Notes: generated by a model from the letters alone, not told the origin. 64,000 bases of DNA from Micromonospora alfalfae (GCF_022230925.1 NZ_JAKKFH010000062.1:62001-126000); one strand, 5' to 3'; positions 41,510 through 50,717 are shown, counted from the stretch's first letter. Numbers and translations are program-made.

Positions 41510-44004
41510 CGGCGTTCTCCTGTCGGGAGGGGAGGGGTTGACGGCGCGTTTCGCAGGCCGCGCATCGTGCCGGCGACCTGCGCCCGGATCGCCGCCGGGT
41601 CGATCTGCACGGAGGGCTCCGAGGGGGTCCGCTGTGCCGTCAGGCCGCCCGGGACGACGTGCGCCTGGGGGCGACGTCGAGGCAGACCGGAGGTGGTGCG
41701 TCCATCGGTTGCTGGTTCGGCGGCGGACGCCGCCGCCTGCCAGCCCGCGTCGGCGTCGGTGCTGAAACCACGCTCGTCGCTGGCGGACGGCCACAACCAC
41801 GGCGATTGGGCCGCCATAGCCTGGAACATCGGCGGGTCCGGCGGTCGCGGCGCGCCCACCGGCAATGACACCGGGCCCCGCTGGCGAGGCACGGGCGGCA
41901 GTTCCATCGTTACGTCCGTGCGCGGGGGTGATGGTGGCTCCGGCACCACGGGGGTTTGCCGTGTTGGACCAGTCCACTCGGTCCCCGCCCACGGCGCCGC
42001 GACCGGGTGAGCCGCCGGCGCGGGAGCCCGCCGGGACGGCCGTTCAATGTGGCCGGGCACGACGATCTCCCGAACGTGCACCCGTGTGACGTACTCAGCC
42101 GGCACCAGAACGTCGGCGGTGACGCCGGTCGGCTCGGTAGCGCCCAGCCGTACCCGCACCCCGAACTCTGCCGCCAGCCGGGAGATCACGACCAAGCCCA
42201 TTTGGTCAGTGACCGCAACCTCCATCTCCGGGCTCGCCAGCAGCGCGTTGGCGCGGTCGAACTGCTCCACACTCATCCCGAGACCGGAGTCGGCGACAAG
42301 GATCCGCACGTCATGCCCCGACCACCCCGCGAAGACCCGCACCTGCGCGGCGGAGAACCGGGTCGCGTTGTCCAGCAGCTCCGCGAGGATCGACTTCACG
42401 GCGTCGACCGCGCGGGCGTCGACCTCGATCTCGACCAGCTGCTCCATCGTGATCCGGGCGAAGCCTTCGGTCTCCGACAGAGCAGCGTTCACCAGGTCCG
42501 CGAGCACCACCGGATGTGGCTGCGACTGGCCGGGGCCACCACCGGCAACGATCAGTAGATTCGATCCATAACGGCGCAGCCGGGTGGCCTGCTGGTCTGC
42601 GGCGAACACCCTCGCCAACCGGTCCGGGTCCTCCTCGTCGAGCTCAAGACGATCGATGCTGCCCAGTAGTTGGTCGGTCAGGGCCTGCACGCGTCGACCA
42701 ACGGAGGTGATCATGGCGATGACCAGGGCACGCCCCCGTGCCTCCCCCACCGCCGCGTTCACCGCCACGTCCAGCACTAGATTGAAAGCGCCTGCGACCT
42801 GGCCGACCTCGTCCCCGCCAACCACCGGCACCGCCACGCGTCCGGTGTCCTCGGCCAGCCGTTGCGCCGCCGCTGGATCCGACGTTGCCCGCAGCCGCGC
42901 CACCAGGGCTGGCAGCTCCACGTCCGCGACCCGACGGGCGCCCTGCTCCAGCGACGACAGCTGCGCGACCAGCGACCGGGCCACCCGGAGCGCCGTTACT
43001 GCGGCGACCAGCAACATCACTAACAGCACCGCAGCTTGCACCGCCGCGGCCCGGACCTGCGCTATCCACAGGTCGTCGGCGGCAGCCGCGATGTCATCGT
43101 TCACCGCCGTCTGCACCTGGGCCAACAGATCCGCGCGACTGGTCATCACTCGGCTCCACTGCCCGGCCCCGCCCGGCAACCGCACCGGCTCATACACCCC
43201 GGTGCCGGACACCAGCCCGTCCAGCCGCACCGCGGCGAGGACGTCCCCGCCAGTCAAGGTGCGTCCCAACCGCGCCCTCCATGACGGGCGCGCCAACGCG
43301 TCGAACTCGCGCAACGCCTCGTCCTGGCCGGTACGAGCGGCCACGACTTCCGCGTGCAGCGCCGGAGTCAACCGCCGCGCCGCCACCGCCTGCAACACCG
43401 CCACCTGCTGCTGACCCACCGCCTCACGGGCCCGCGACACCGCCGCGGACGCGCGCATTTCATCGGCGAGCTGCGGCTGCACGCCGCTCTGAGCCACCGC
43501 CAACAGCAGATCCCCCAGATCGGCGATGACGATCCGGTACCCGAATGCCACGGCGGACAGCGCCACCGGGCCGTCTCCGCGCACCCGCTGCCGCTGCGCC
43601 TGCACATCCACCAACCCGGCGTCAGCGCGGGCCAGGACAGCGCGCACACCCCCCGGCGGATCTTCGAGTTCTCCTCGCAGCACCCGGAATCGGGAGATCG
43701 CCTCATCGGCGCGCTGCACGGCCCGCTCGAAATCCGCTGGCGTCACCTTCGACCCCGGCAGCAGCAGACCCACTGCGGTCATCCGCTCCGCCTGCAGTCG
43801 CTGAGTCACCTCTGTCGCCGACGCACCGACGGAGAACAAGTCCCCGGCCCCCTCGGCGGCCCGGGCTTCCCCCACGGAGGACCACAGTCCGAAACCCGCC
43901 GACACCATCGCGACCAGCACCGTCGGCAGCACGATTAGCGCGGCCTTCCACCGCACCGAGATATCCGCCAACCGGCGGCCCACTCTGACCCGTGAGATCC
44001 GCAT
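41506..44004 (-). CDS. conservon-type sensor histidine kinase (CvnA-like)
   Basis: About 832 residues from MRISRVRVGRRL; a GTG at 44026-44028 would add eight residues. Helix 1 (WKAALIVLPTVLVAMVSAGFGL), a long extracellular nitrate/nitrite-sensor-like helical domain, helix 2 (AAVLLVMLLVAAVTALRVA), a HAMP-like region and an HATPase_c domain (ILAELLDNATRFS ... VRILVADSGLGMS ... GLVVISRLAAEFGVRVRL). The final ~200 residues are Pro-rich and disordered. It opens the ~13-kb operon, suggesting environmental control of the linked transporter and methyltransferases. Confidence 0.85.
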   Translation of the reverse strand: MRISRVRVGRRLADISVRWKAALIVLPTVLVAMVSAGFGLWSSVGEARAAEGAGDLFSVGASATEVTQRLQAERMTAVGLLLPGSKVTPADFERAVQRADEAISRFRVLRGELEDPPGGVRAVLARADAGLVDVQAQRQRVRGDGPVALSAVAFGYRIVIADLGDLLLAVAQSGVQPQLADEMRASAAVSRAREAVGQQQVAVLQAVAARRLTPALHAEVVAARTGQDEALREFDALARPSWRARLGRTLTGGDVLAAVRLDGLVSGTGVYEPVRLPGGAGQWSRVMTSRADLLAQVQTAVNDDIAAAADDLWIAQVRAAAVQAAVLLVMLLVAAVTALRVARSLVAQLSSLEQGARRVADVELPALVARLRATSDPAAAQRLAEDTGRVAVPVVGGDEVGQVAGAFNLVLDVAVNAAVGEARGRALVIAMITSVGRRVQALTDQLLGSIDRLELDEEDPDRLARVFAADQQATRLRRYGSNLLIVAGGGPGQSQPHPVVLADLVNAALSETEGFARITMEQLVEIEVDARAVDAVKSILAELLDNATRFSAAQVRVFAGWSGHDVRILVADSGLGMSVEQFDRANALLASPEMEVAVTDQMGLVVISRLAAEFGVRVRLGATEPTGVTADVLVPAEYVTRVHVREIVVPGHIERPSRRAPAPAAHPVAAPWAGTEWTGPTRQTPVVPEPPSPPRTDVTMELPPVPRQRGPVSLPVGAPRPPDPPMFQAMAAQSPWLWPSASDERGFSTDADAGWQAAASAAEPATDGRTTSGLPRRRPQAHVVPGGLTAQRTPSEPSVQIDPAAIRAQVAGTMRGLRNAPSTPPLPTGERR

Positions 44005-44380
44005 CGCACCGCCACTGGACGCGCTCACACCGCCGCCCGGCTGTCCGTGGATGCGGCCCGGCAACCACGCCCGCTCCACGCCGTGTCACGCGGCGAGCGC
44101 CGCCCGGTCGCGGGCCGAGTCGTCATAACAAGCGCCTGCTCGCTGACAGGGCGGCTGGTGGAAAGTTGCCGGCCGGTCGACACCAGCAGCTGCGGCGCGA
44201 TGGCCAAATGCGCCACCAGCGGCGTGATCAGCAGGGGCATGAGCCTCCTGGCAACAGGCACGGCGAACCTTCCCTCGGTGAGTTGGTATCGCTGGCTGGT
44301 AAAGCAGCGCAGCGGCGGCGATGACGCCGGCATAGAGCGACCTAAGACGAGATCGATCAATGTCGGCCAGCCCTGCCAAG

Positions 44381-44458
44381 CAGTTCTGACAATCCGCCAA
44401 CATTCCCGGCATCGACAACATCCACCCAGAGACGAATGTCAGCGGATTGTCGGAACTG
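44381..44458. repeat. long imperfect inverted repeat upstream of the conservon operon
   Basis: The 25-base arm at 44381-44405 (starts CAGTTCTGACAATCCGC) pairs with 44434-44458 (ends GGATTGTCGGAACTG) at 22 of 25 positions, with 28 bases between. It lies about 380 bases upstream of the kinase start and 145 bases before the plus-strand gene at 44604. No T-run. It may be a double operator, an RNA hairpin or the scar of a small mobile element. Confidence 0.55.
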
Positions 44459-44603
44459 GATGACATCCCTTATCGACACGGTCGTCGACGACTTTTGATG
44501 TTTGAGTCACCGTCCGCGTCGACTGAGCAGGCGGTGAGGGGCCGCAGCCGCCTGGCGGCGCGACGGCCCGTCGTGTCCACGACCGCTTGAAAGGGCATGC
44601 ACC

Positions 44604-45209
44604 ATGACCAGTTCATCCATGCCGGAGGTCAGAGAGGTTGGCCATCGGGCTGCCGAGATCCTCGACAAGATGCAGGCGCACCCGGCCTATGGTCGGCTGC
44701 TGAGCTCGTCGATGAAGTACTCCACCTGCTGGGCCACGTTCACCGGCTACCCGGCTATCAGCCGTTGGTCGCTGGAGCGCGATGCTGCTCCGCTGCTGGA
44801 CGAAGCGCTGCGCGTGCTGGCGCTCAAAGCGGCCGTGTTCGAGCTCTCCGGCGGCGACGAGCGCGCCGCCGAACTGCTGGTGCCGGCGCCGGTGGACGAG
44901 ATGATCCACGCCGTGCTGGCCCAGTTCACGCTGATGATGCGCCTGCAAGGCGACTTGGGCGTCACCTTCCCCCATGCCACCGAGTTGGAGGAGTTCACCT
45001 ACATCCGCGGGGGCATCACGGACGCCTACTACGCCGCCGCCGGGTGGGGAGAGCAGCCACTGCGGTACTGGCTGGACTCGGCCGAGGTTAATCGACGTCT
45101 CGGCCTGCTCAACGAGCGCTACCAGGCGGCCGGCCTCGGCCGGGATGGACGCAGCCACGACTTCGACTTCGACCTCAACGAGCCGCTCGCCGCCGGGGTC
45201 AGCGGTTAG
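44604..45209 (+). CDS. hypothetical protein
   Basis: 201 residues, ATG with AAAGGG upstream. Soluble, mainly helical sequence with conserved-looking aromatics (MKYSTCWATFTGYPAISRWSLERD, MIHAVLAQFTLMMRLQGDLGVTFPHATELEEFTYIRGGI) and an acidic DFDFDLNE end. Coding quality is high. No family recognised. Its stop overlaps the convergent small gene by 11 bases. Confidence 0.6.
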   Translation: MTSSSMPEVREVGHRAAEILDKMQAHPAYGRLLSSSMKYSTCWATFTGYPAISRWSLERDAAPLLDEALRVLALKAAVFELSGGDERAAELLVPAPVDEMIHAVLAQFTLMMRLQGDLGVTFPHATELEEFTYIRGGITDAYYAAAGWGEQPLRYWLDSAEVNRRLGLLNERYQAAGLGRDGRSHDFDFDLNEPLAAGVSG

Positions 45210-45645
45210 CCAACTCCACCGACAGCACCCGCCGCAGGGCCGTCACCGCCTTCTTCGCTCCGAATCGTTCGGCGGCCAGTCGCTCGGCGCGGGCAACAGC
45301 GGCGAAGATCTCTTCGGCGGGTGCCTGCCGCAAGACGGCTACGAGCCAACCTTCCAAATCGACCACGTCGGTGGGCAACTGCAGCGCCGCCGCCGTCGGC
45401 GCCGGTCGGGGCGCCTGATCGGGGACCAGTTCCCCCTGCGAGGCGTACCGGCCGGCGGGAAGGCCCACCCGGAACGGATGAACGCAAATGGCGACACCGT
45501 CCGCGGTTGCCCGCCATCCCAGGTCCGGTCGGTACGCGAATTCGGGTCCCGGCCGGTCGATGACATCGAACTGGCCCGGCCCGAGTTGCTGAGCCGGACA
45601 CACCACGCAGGTCTGTTCACACCACTGCGGAAGGGGCCCCGACAT
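45199..45645 (-). CDS. hypothetical protein
   Basis: 148 residues from the ATG complementing 45643-45645. N-terminal CVVCPAQQLGPGQFDVIDRPG has a CxxC, the middle is beta-type (GVAICVHPFRVGLPAGRYA), and the C-terminal half is helical (EEIFAAVARAERLAAERFG). No family recognised. It is divergent from the HD gene at 45682 with only 36 bases between, so the two share a promoter region. Confidence 0.55.
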   Translation of the reverse strand: MSGPLPQWCEQTCVVCPAQQLGPGQFDVIDRPGPEFAYRPDLGWRATADGVAICVHPFRVGLPAGRYASQGELVPDQAPRPAPTAAALQLPTDVVDLEGWLVAVLRQAPAEEIFAAVARAERLAAERFGAKKAVTALRRVLSVELANR

Positions 45646-45681
45646 GCCGACGATCGTACGACAATCAGGAGGTACCAGGGT

Positions 45682-46269
45682 ATGACGGTCTTATCGCCCT
45701 CCCGCCCCGCCGCCATCGAACGCGCCCTCCGCGACGCTCGAACCTGGTGCGCGGGACACACCATCGACGACCGACCAGCCCTGGTCCACGCGCTGCGCGT
45801 CGCAGTGACCATCGGGCAACACGTCCCCGCCCCAGCACAGGACGTCATCATCGCCGCACTCCTACACGACGCACCGGAATTCGCCCCGAGAGAGCGGGGC
45901 GTCTACCAGACCCTCACCGCCAACTACGGGACCGAGGTCGCCCGGATCATCGCCGCTCTCCAGGTCGAACACCGCGCCCTTGATGAACCCGACCCGCCCA
46001 TCCGCGTCGACGACCAACCGGTGCTACTCGCCTCCACCGCCGACAAGATTGTCGCCCTGACCTCGCTGCTACGTCGGGCCCAAAGCTCGGGCAACGCACC
46101 GGACTTCTTCGACCGGCGCGCGGCGCTACGCGGACTACTGCCGCACTTTCGGGCGTTCCAACGCGCCGCACATCCTCGGCTGCCCGCCAGCATGTCGGCG
46201 CATCTCGACGCCGCCCTCACGCCGCTCGAGCGCGCCACCGCTTATCCGCAGCGAGTGGGTGCGCGGTGA
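45682..46269 (+). CDS. HD-domain phosphohydrolase
   Basis: 195 residues, ATG preceded by AGGAGG. HD-type metal motif: HALRVAVTIGQHV, then AALLHDAPEFAP (HD) and LASTADKIVALTSLLRRA as the distal Asp segment, an arrangement seen in RelA/SpoT- and nucleotide-hydrolysing HD proteins. First gene of a five-gene operon with overlapping starts; a nucleotide or phosphate-ester substrate is likely. Confidence 0.8.
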   Translation: MTVLSPSRPAAIERALRDARTWCAGHTIDDRPALVHALRVAVTIGQHVPAPAQDVIIAALLHDAPEFAPRERGVYQTLTANYGTEVARIIAALQVEHRALDEPDPPIRVDDQPVLLASTADKIVALTSLLRRAQSSGNAPDFFDRRAALRGLLPHFRAFQRAAHPRLPASMSAHLDAALTPLERATAYPQRVGAR

Positions 46270-47243
46270 GCAGCGGCACGCTCGACGAGCAGCTCTGCAC
46301 GCAGCTACGAGGCGACCTGCTCGCCGCATCACGACGAGTGCCGACGCAGCGACAAATCATTCAGGCATGGGAGTTGTCCTCCGTCGAACGCTGGTTCTAC
46401 CCCGACCGCCGCAGCCTGATCTGCAAGATCGCCACCGCACCGTTCACCGGCGAAGCGACCGTCCTTCGCGCGCTCAACAACCAGCAAGACCCAGTCCCGC
46501 TGCTGAACGGCTACACCCTGCGCCCTGACGGGCTAGGCATGCTGATGGAGGACCTGGGCGAGCCGAGCCGGATCGCGACGTTCGCAGAGGCGGCCGCCGC
46601 GGCCCGATGGGTCCATGCAACTGCCGGCATCCCCAACCTCCCTACCTTCGACGAAGCGAGCTTGGCAGGGCTACCAGAGCATGGACTCGACGTGTTAGAC
46701 GAGCTCCGTCGGCAAGGGCGTCTCTCCCACGACGCGGAAGGGATCGAAGCGGTGCTGCAGCGACTCGCTGCCACCGCACGACACAGAGCCGACGGTGCCG
46801 AGCGGCCACCGTTCGGGCTGTGTCACGGCGAATTCCACCGCACGTCGCTGCACGTCAGCCGCACCGGCTGCCGCGTCGTCGACTGGGCCAAGGCGTTCAA
46901 CGGGCCGGGCCTACTCGACCTGGCCACCTGGTTCGGCACCCGCACACCCACCGAACCTCGACTCCTCACCAAACTCATCCACGCCTACGTCGCCGCGGGC
47001 GGGCATCCAGACACTGAAGCCGACCGGGGCGGGCTTCCCGCTGCCCGATGGGCGCTGGGCTGGCACCGGGTGTGGGCAGCCTGCTGGCTGCTCACTACCA
47101 CCGCCGCAGGCCACTACCAAGCTCCCACCGATCGGCGCCACACCCAAGTCGTCCTCCGGCAACTCCACGGCGCAGCGGAACTGCTCGGAGCACCGCCCAT
47201 CAGCGCCAGCCGCTCATCATTTACTACAGGAAGATTCTCGTGA
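46266..47243 (+). CDS. aminoglycoside phosphotransferase-like kinase
   Basis: 325 residues, GTG start overlapping the HD gene by 4 bases. Protein-kinase-like APH fold: Lys in RRSLICKIA, LMEDLGEPSRIATFAEAAAAARWVH, catalytic-loop GLCHGEFHRTSLHV (the usual HGDxHxxN has Glu for Asp and Ser for Asn) and CRVVDWAKAFNGPGLLDLATW. The changed catalytic Asp questions normal kinase chemistry. Probably phosphorylates or only binds a small molecule; not evidence of antibiotic resistance. Confidence 0.75.
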   Translation: MSSGTLDEQLCTQLRGDLLAASRRVPTQRQIIQAWELSSVERWFYPDRRSLICKIATAPFTGEATVLRALNNQQDPVPLLNGYTLRPDGLGMLMEDLGEPSRIATFAEAAAAARWVHATAGIPNLPTFDEASLAGLPEHGLDVLDELRRQGRLSHDAEGIEAVLQRLAATARHRADGAERPPFGLCHGEFHRTSLHVSRTGCRVVDWAKAFNGPGLLDLATWFGTRTPTEPRLLTKLIHAYVAAGGHPDTEADRGGLPAARWALGWHRVWAACWLLTTTAAGHYQAPTDRRHTQVVLRQLHGAAELLGAPPISASRSSFTTGRFS

Positions 47244-48343
47244 AGCGCCTCATCGTCGACACCCACGCCTCGTCCTGCTACTTCCGTACCTCCGTCGGCG
47301 GCGACGGGCGCAAGGCGTTGGTGCAGATCACCGAACGCTGCAACCTGCACTGCGCCCACTGCTTCGTCTCCTCGACCGCAGCCGGGTCCGACCTGTCCGG
47401 GGTCGACTTCACCACCCGCGTGCTGCCACGGCTGCTCGACGCCCGCGTCGAACGCCTCACGCTCACCGGGGGCGAGCCCTTTGTGCACCCCGACCTGATC
47501 GCCATGTGCCAGGCCGTAGCCGACCGAGACCTACCGCTGGGAATCTGCACCAACGCGACGCTGACCCGCGACGCTGACATCGACGCCCTGGCCGCCCTCG
47601 GCAACGTCCACGTCAACGTGTCCTTCGACGGATTTCGTCCCGACAGCCACGGCAAGTTCCGCGGTAACCGGTCGTCGTTCGACACCACCGTCGCGACCAC
47701 CCGCAAGTTCGCCGATGCCGGCTTACTCAAGGGCCTGCTGTCCACACCCAACGCGCTGACCACCCCGCAGGAGTTCGCCGACCTGTGTGCGTTCGCCGTC
47801 GACGTCGGCGCGGAATACGTGCTGATGAACCCGCTGTCGTCCTTCGGCCGAGGAGTGAAGAGCCGCAGCAAGCTCGCCGCGACCACGACTGCCATGGACG
47901 CGATCCGGGCGGTGACCGACCGTTTCGCTGACCAGCTCGATCTCGTCCGTATTCGCTTCCCCAACGACAACCTGCCGCTGGGTGGCTGCGACGCCGGCAA
48001 GCTGATCTACGTCTTCGTCGATGGCCAGGTCGCCGTCTGCCCCTACTTGGTCTTCGCCGCCCGCACGCCCGCCTCAGCGCACCGCGACACCGAGTTCCTG
48101 ACGGGCAACATCCTCGACGGGGAGGCTGGACCCAGCCTCGACGCCTACGACTTCCACACCCGCTACAAAGTCGGCGCCAACCCGACCTGCGGCTCCTGCC
48201 AGGTGGCCGGGCAGTGCGGCAAGGGCTGCCCGGCTGCGGTCGTCGCCGCGGGTGGCCGCATAGGCGACGTCGACAGCGACCAGTGCCCCATCACCAAACC
48301 CAACGGCCGTCGCTTGCTGCCGCTGTCCCCGTCGAAGGGGTGA
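47240..48343 (+). CDS. radical SAM/SPASM enzyme
   Basis: 367 residues from the GTG at 47240 (GTGA overlap). 4Fe-4S cluster motif CNLHCAHC (Cys34, 38, 41), TLTGGEPFVHPDL for SAM binding, and a C-terminal SPASM-like cysteine set (DQCPI plus NPTCGSCQVAGQCGKGCPA). SPASM enzymes often modify peptides, but no precursor peptide was found nearby and the neighbours are nucleotide-type enzymes, so the substrate is open. Confidence 0.85.
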   Translation: MKRLIVDTHASSCYFRTSVGGDGRKALVQITERCNLHCAHCFVSSTAAGSDLSGVDFTTRVLPRLLDARVERLTLTGGEPFVHPDLIAMCQAVADRDLPLGICTNATLTRDADIDALAALGNVHVNVSFDGFRPDSHGKFRGNRSSFDTTVATTRKFADAGLLKGLLSTPNALTTPQEFADLCAFAVDVGAEYVLMNPLSSFGRGVKSRSKLAATTTAMDAIRAVTDRFADQLDLVRIRFPNDNLPLGGCDAGKLIYVFVDGQVAVCPYLVFAARTPASAHRDTEFLTGNILDGEAGPSLDAYDFHTRYKVGANPTCGSCQVAGQCGKGCPAAVVAAGGRIGDVDSDQCPITKPNGRRLLPLSPSKG

Positions 48344-48939
48344 GCAGTCTGTTCATCGCCGTCGAAGGGCCCAATGGAGTCGGCAAAACCACGATCGCCC
48401 GCCTTCTAGCCGACCGTCTCGCCGAACTCGGATCGGCCGGGGTTCACCTGACCGGCGAGCCCACCCGCACACCCTTGGGTCAACTCCTGCGCCGGCAGGA
48501 ATCCTTCCTACACGGCAAGGCCTTGGCCCTCGCTGTGGCGGCGGACCGGGCCGCGCACATCGAAACGGAGATCATCCCCCGGCTCGACGACGGACTCCAC
48601 GTCGTGACCGATCGTTACGTCGCCTCCTCGCTGGTGCTGCAGCGCATCGACGGCCTCGACCTCGGTGAGATCTGGTCCTACAACCGCTACGTCCTGCCCG
48701 CTACCGTCATCTACCTCGAAGACCACCCAGAGGTCATCCGCACCCGACTGGCAGCCCGACCGCAGCTGACCAGGCTGGAGCTGGCCGGCTCACCCGAGAA
48801 GGAACTCATCCTCTACCGCGACGCCGCGGCTCACCTGCGCCGCCAGCAGTGGCGTCAACACGTCGTCGTCTGTCACGGCCTCACCCCCGAGCAGGTGGTG
48901 GACACTATCCTCGGCCTGCTACCCGCCGACGGCCCCTGA
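48340..48939 (+). CDS. thymidylate kinase-like protein
   Basis: 199 residues, GTG start overlapping the radical SAM gene by 4 bases. P-loop EGPNGVGKTT (residues 9-18), DRY motif in VTDRYVASSLVLQRIDGL and YLEDHPEVIRTRLAAR resembling the TMK lid. Housekeeping TMK is expected elsewhere; placement here suggests phosphorylation of a modified nucleotide made by the operon. Confidence 0.8.
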   Translation: MSSLFIAVEGPNGVGKTTIARLLADRLAELGSAGVHLTGEPTRTPLGQLLRRQESFLHGKALALAVAADRAAHIETEIIPRLDDGLHVVTDRYVASSLVLQRIDGLDLGEIWSYNRYVLPATVIYLEDHPEVIRTRLAARPQLTRLELAGSPEKELILYRDAAAHLRRQQWRQHVVVCHGLTPEQVVDTILGLLPADGP

Positions 48940-48954
48940 CCAGCGAGGCTCACC

Positions 48955-49767
48955 GTGCTGTCCATCCTGACGATCAACGTGCAGGCCACTGCGCTCGCCC
49001 GGGCGCAGAACCTTCTGACCTGGCTGCTGCAGCGCGACGACCACGTGGTCATCCTGACCGAAACCAGCAACGGACCCGGCACCCGTCACCTGCTCAGCGG
49101 CCTGCGCGCAGCCGGGTTGTTCATCACTCACCAGCCCTCAGCGGACGGAGACCGCGGCTGTGCCATCGCCAGCCGTATCCCCACCCGCTCAGCCCCACAC
49201 CTCACCGCGGGTATCAGCCTGCCTGGCCGGGCCCCCGCCCTCACCCTCGACACCGACCCTGCCGTGACGATCCTCGGCCTTTACGTCCCCTCCAGCGACC
49301 GGGCGCCGGCCAAGCTCGCCAAGAAGCGGACCTTCCTCACCACCGTCACCGACACCCTGGGCCGACTACCCACCACCGACCGCGCACACCTGGTGGTCGG
49401 CGGGGACTACAACGTCATCAGCCGCGACCACCAGCCCCGCTACGCCGGCTTCCGACCCTTCGAGTACGACTTTCTCGACGCTCTCACCGCACTCGGGCTC
49501 ACCGACGTCCACCGGACTCTGTACCCCAAGGTGCAGGCACACAGCTGGATCGGCCGAGCCGGCAACGGTTACCGCTTCGACTATCTCCACGCCGGTGCTG
49601 GTTTACTGCCCCATCTGGCAACCGCCGCCTACCTGAACCAACCTCGCCTTGATGGCCTCACCGACCACTGGGCGCATAGCGCCGACATCGACATACGGCG
49701 TACCGGCGGGCGCGGCGCCGGTACTGCCAACACCGAAGCTTCCTTAACGTCCCGTACGTCTTCCTGA
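48955..49767 (+). CDS. endonuclease/exonuclease/phosphatase family protein
   Basis: 270 residues, GTG start, 15 bases after the kinase. EEP fold: LTINVQATAL, VVILTETS (metal-binding Glu), HLVVGGDYNVIS (catalytic Asp/Asn) and terminal LTDHWAHSADIDI (catalytic His segment, SDH-like). Substrates of the family range from DNA to phospho-sugars and lipids. Last gene of the HD-kinase-radical SAM-TMK operon; the 30-residue tail is disordered. Confidence 0.8.
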   Translation: MLSILTINVQATALARAQNLLTWLLQRDDHVVILTETSNGPGTRHLLSGLRAAGLFITHQPSADGDRGCAIASRIPTRSAPHLTAGISLPGRAPALTLDTDPAVTILGLYVPSSDRAPAKLAKKRTFLTTVTDTLGRLPTTDRAHLVVGGDYNVISRDHQPRYAGFRPFEYDFLDALTALGLTDVHRTLYPKVQAHSWIGRAGNGYRFDYLHAGAGLLPHLATAAYLNQPRLDGLTDHWAHSADIDIRRTGGRGAGTANTEASLTSRTSS

Positions 49768-49942
49768 ACGAGCGGCAGAATAGGCGCGTGATCCTCTGAA
49801 CGATCGCCACGGCGGCCGCGCGTCCGTCAAACCGACCGCTACGACATGCCACTCCTGCAGTTCAGTTGAAGACAGCTGAGCACGGCGGCCGAGGTTCACA
49901 GTCTGGACAGCCGGGGCGCCAACACCCGCGGACCCGACCACC

Positions 49943-50530
49943 TCAGATCGGTGCCGACGTCCTAACAGCCACGCTCGTCAGATTCCAGATCAGTGTGTCG
50001 TAGGTGTCCACGACCCGCAGCATCGGCACACCGAGCGAGCGAATCATCGCGTCGAGTCCGTGCTGCACCTGTTCACCCGAGTGTTGGGAGCTGACCACCC
50101 GCTCCACCTCGACGAACGCGCCGAGCCCGTCGACGACGTCCACGCAGACTGTCGCGCCGTCCCAATCGCCAGTCCGGCGCTGCTTGACGATCCGCACTGT
50201 TGGCACCCAACCCATCGTGACGAGAGCAGCGTGCATCGCGTCGCGGTCGAAAATCACGCACTCGTGCTCTAGACACGCCATCTCGTTGTCGATCGGCTTC
50301 TTCACGGTGAACAGATGGCGACCCTCCTGGGTGCGCAGACGCGCGAACGGCACACCGACCTTCGACATTCCGTACGACCAGCCGGCTGGTGCGTACGCCT
50401 GGTCATCCTGCACCGACGGCTCCGTCAACACCACCTGCCGCCGGGCGAGCGCCGCCATCAACCCTCTCGGGTCGTCAACGCGGTACTTGGCTTCAACCTC
50501 ATGATCATTGTTGGCTGATTCGTGGGTCAC
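49943..50530 (-). CDS. CYTH-domain protein
   Basis: 195 residues, GTG start. The CYTH hallmark ExExK is present as EVEAKYRV (residues 11-15), followed by alternating charged strands (PFARLRTQEGRHLFTVKKP, VCVDVVDGLGAFVEVERVV) typical of the triphosphate tunnel fold. CYTH proteins include class IV adenylate cyclases and thiamine-triphosphatases. Convergent with the EEP gene and divergent from the XRE-TPR regulator. Confidence 0.85.
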   Translation of the reverse strand: MTHESANNDHEVEAKYRVDDPRGLMAALARRQVVLTEPSVQDDQAYAPAGWSYGMSKVGVPFARLRTQEGRHLFTVKKPIDNEMACLEHECVIFDRDAMHAALVTMGWVPTVRIVKQRRTGDWDGATVCVDVVDGLGAFVEVERVVSSQHSGEQVQHGLDAMIRSLGVPMLRVVDTYDTLIWNLTSVAVRTSAPI

Positions 50531-50717
50531 GAGCAGGAAGCCTACGAGAGTCGCAGGTCACGCAACCTCAGAGGACCGCGAGGGCGATGTCGGAACTTTG
50601 TTGGAAGAATGTTGGGGAAGCCGCTGAGTAGCCGTCACGTCACCGACCTGCACTACAGTGCCCCCACGCCACCGTGTCTCGCCTCGCGCGAGCGTCCGTA
50701 CTCATCGGGAGCTGCTG

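Noticed and set aside
46266..47243. Aminoglycoside resistance gene
   Set aside because: The similarity is to the kinase fold only, the catalytic Asp is changed, and the gene sits in an unrelated operon.
47240..48343. Radical SAM protein as a prokaryotic viperin
   Set aside because: Although a nucleotide kinase follows, the protein has a SPASM-like cysteine-rich C-terminus and a TGGEP motif typical of SPASM enzymes, which viperins lack.
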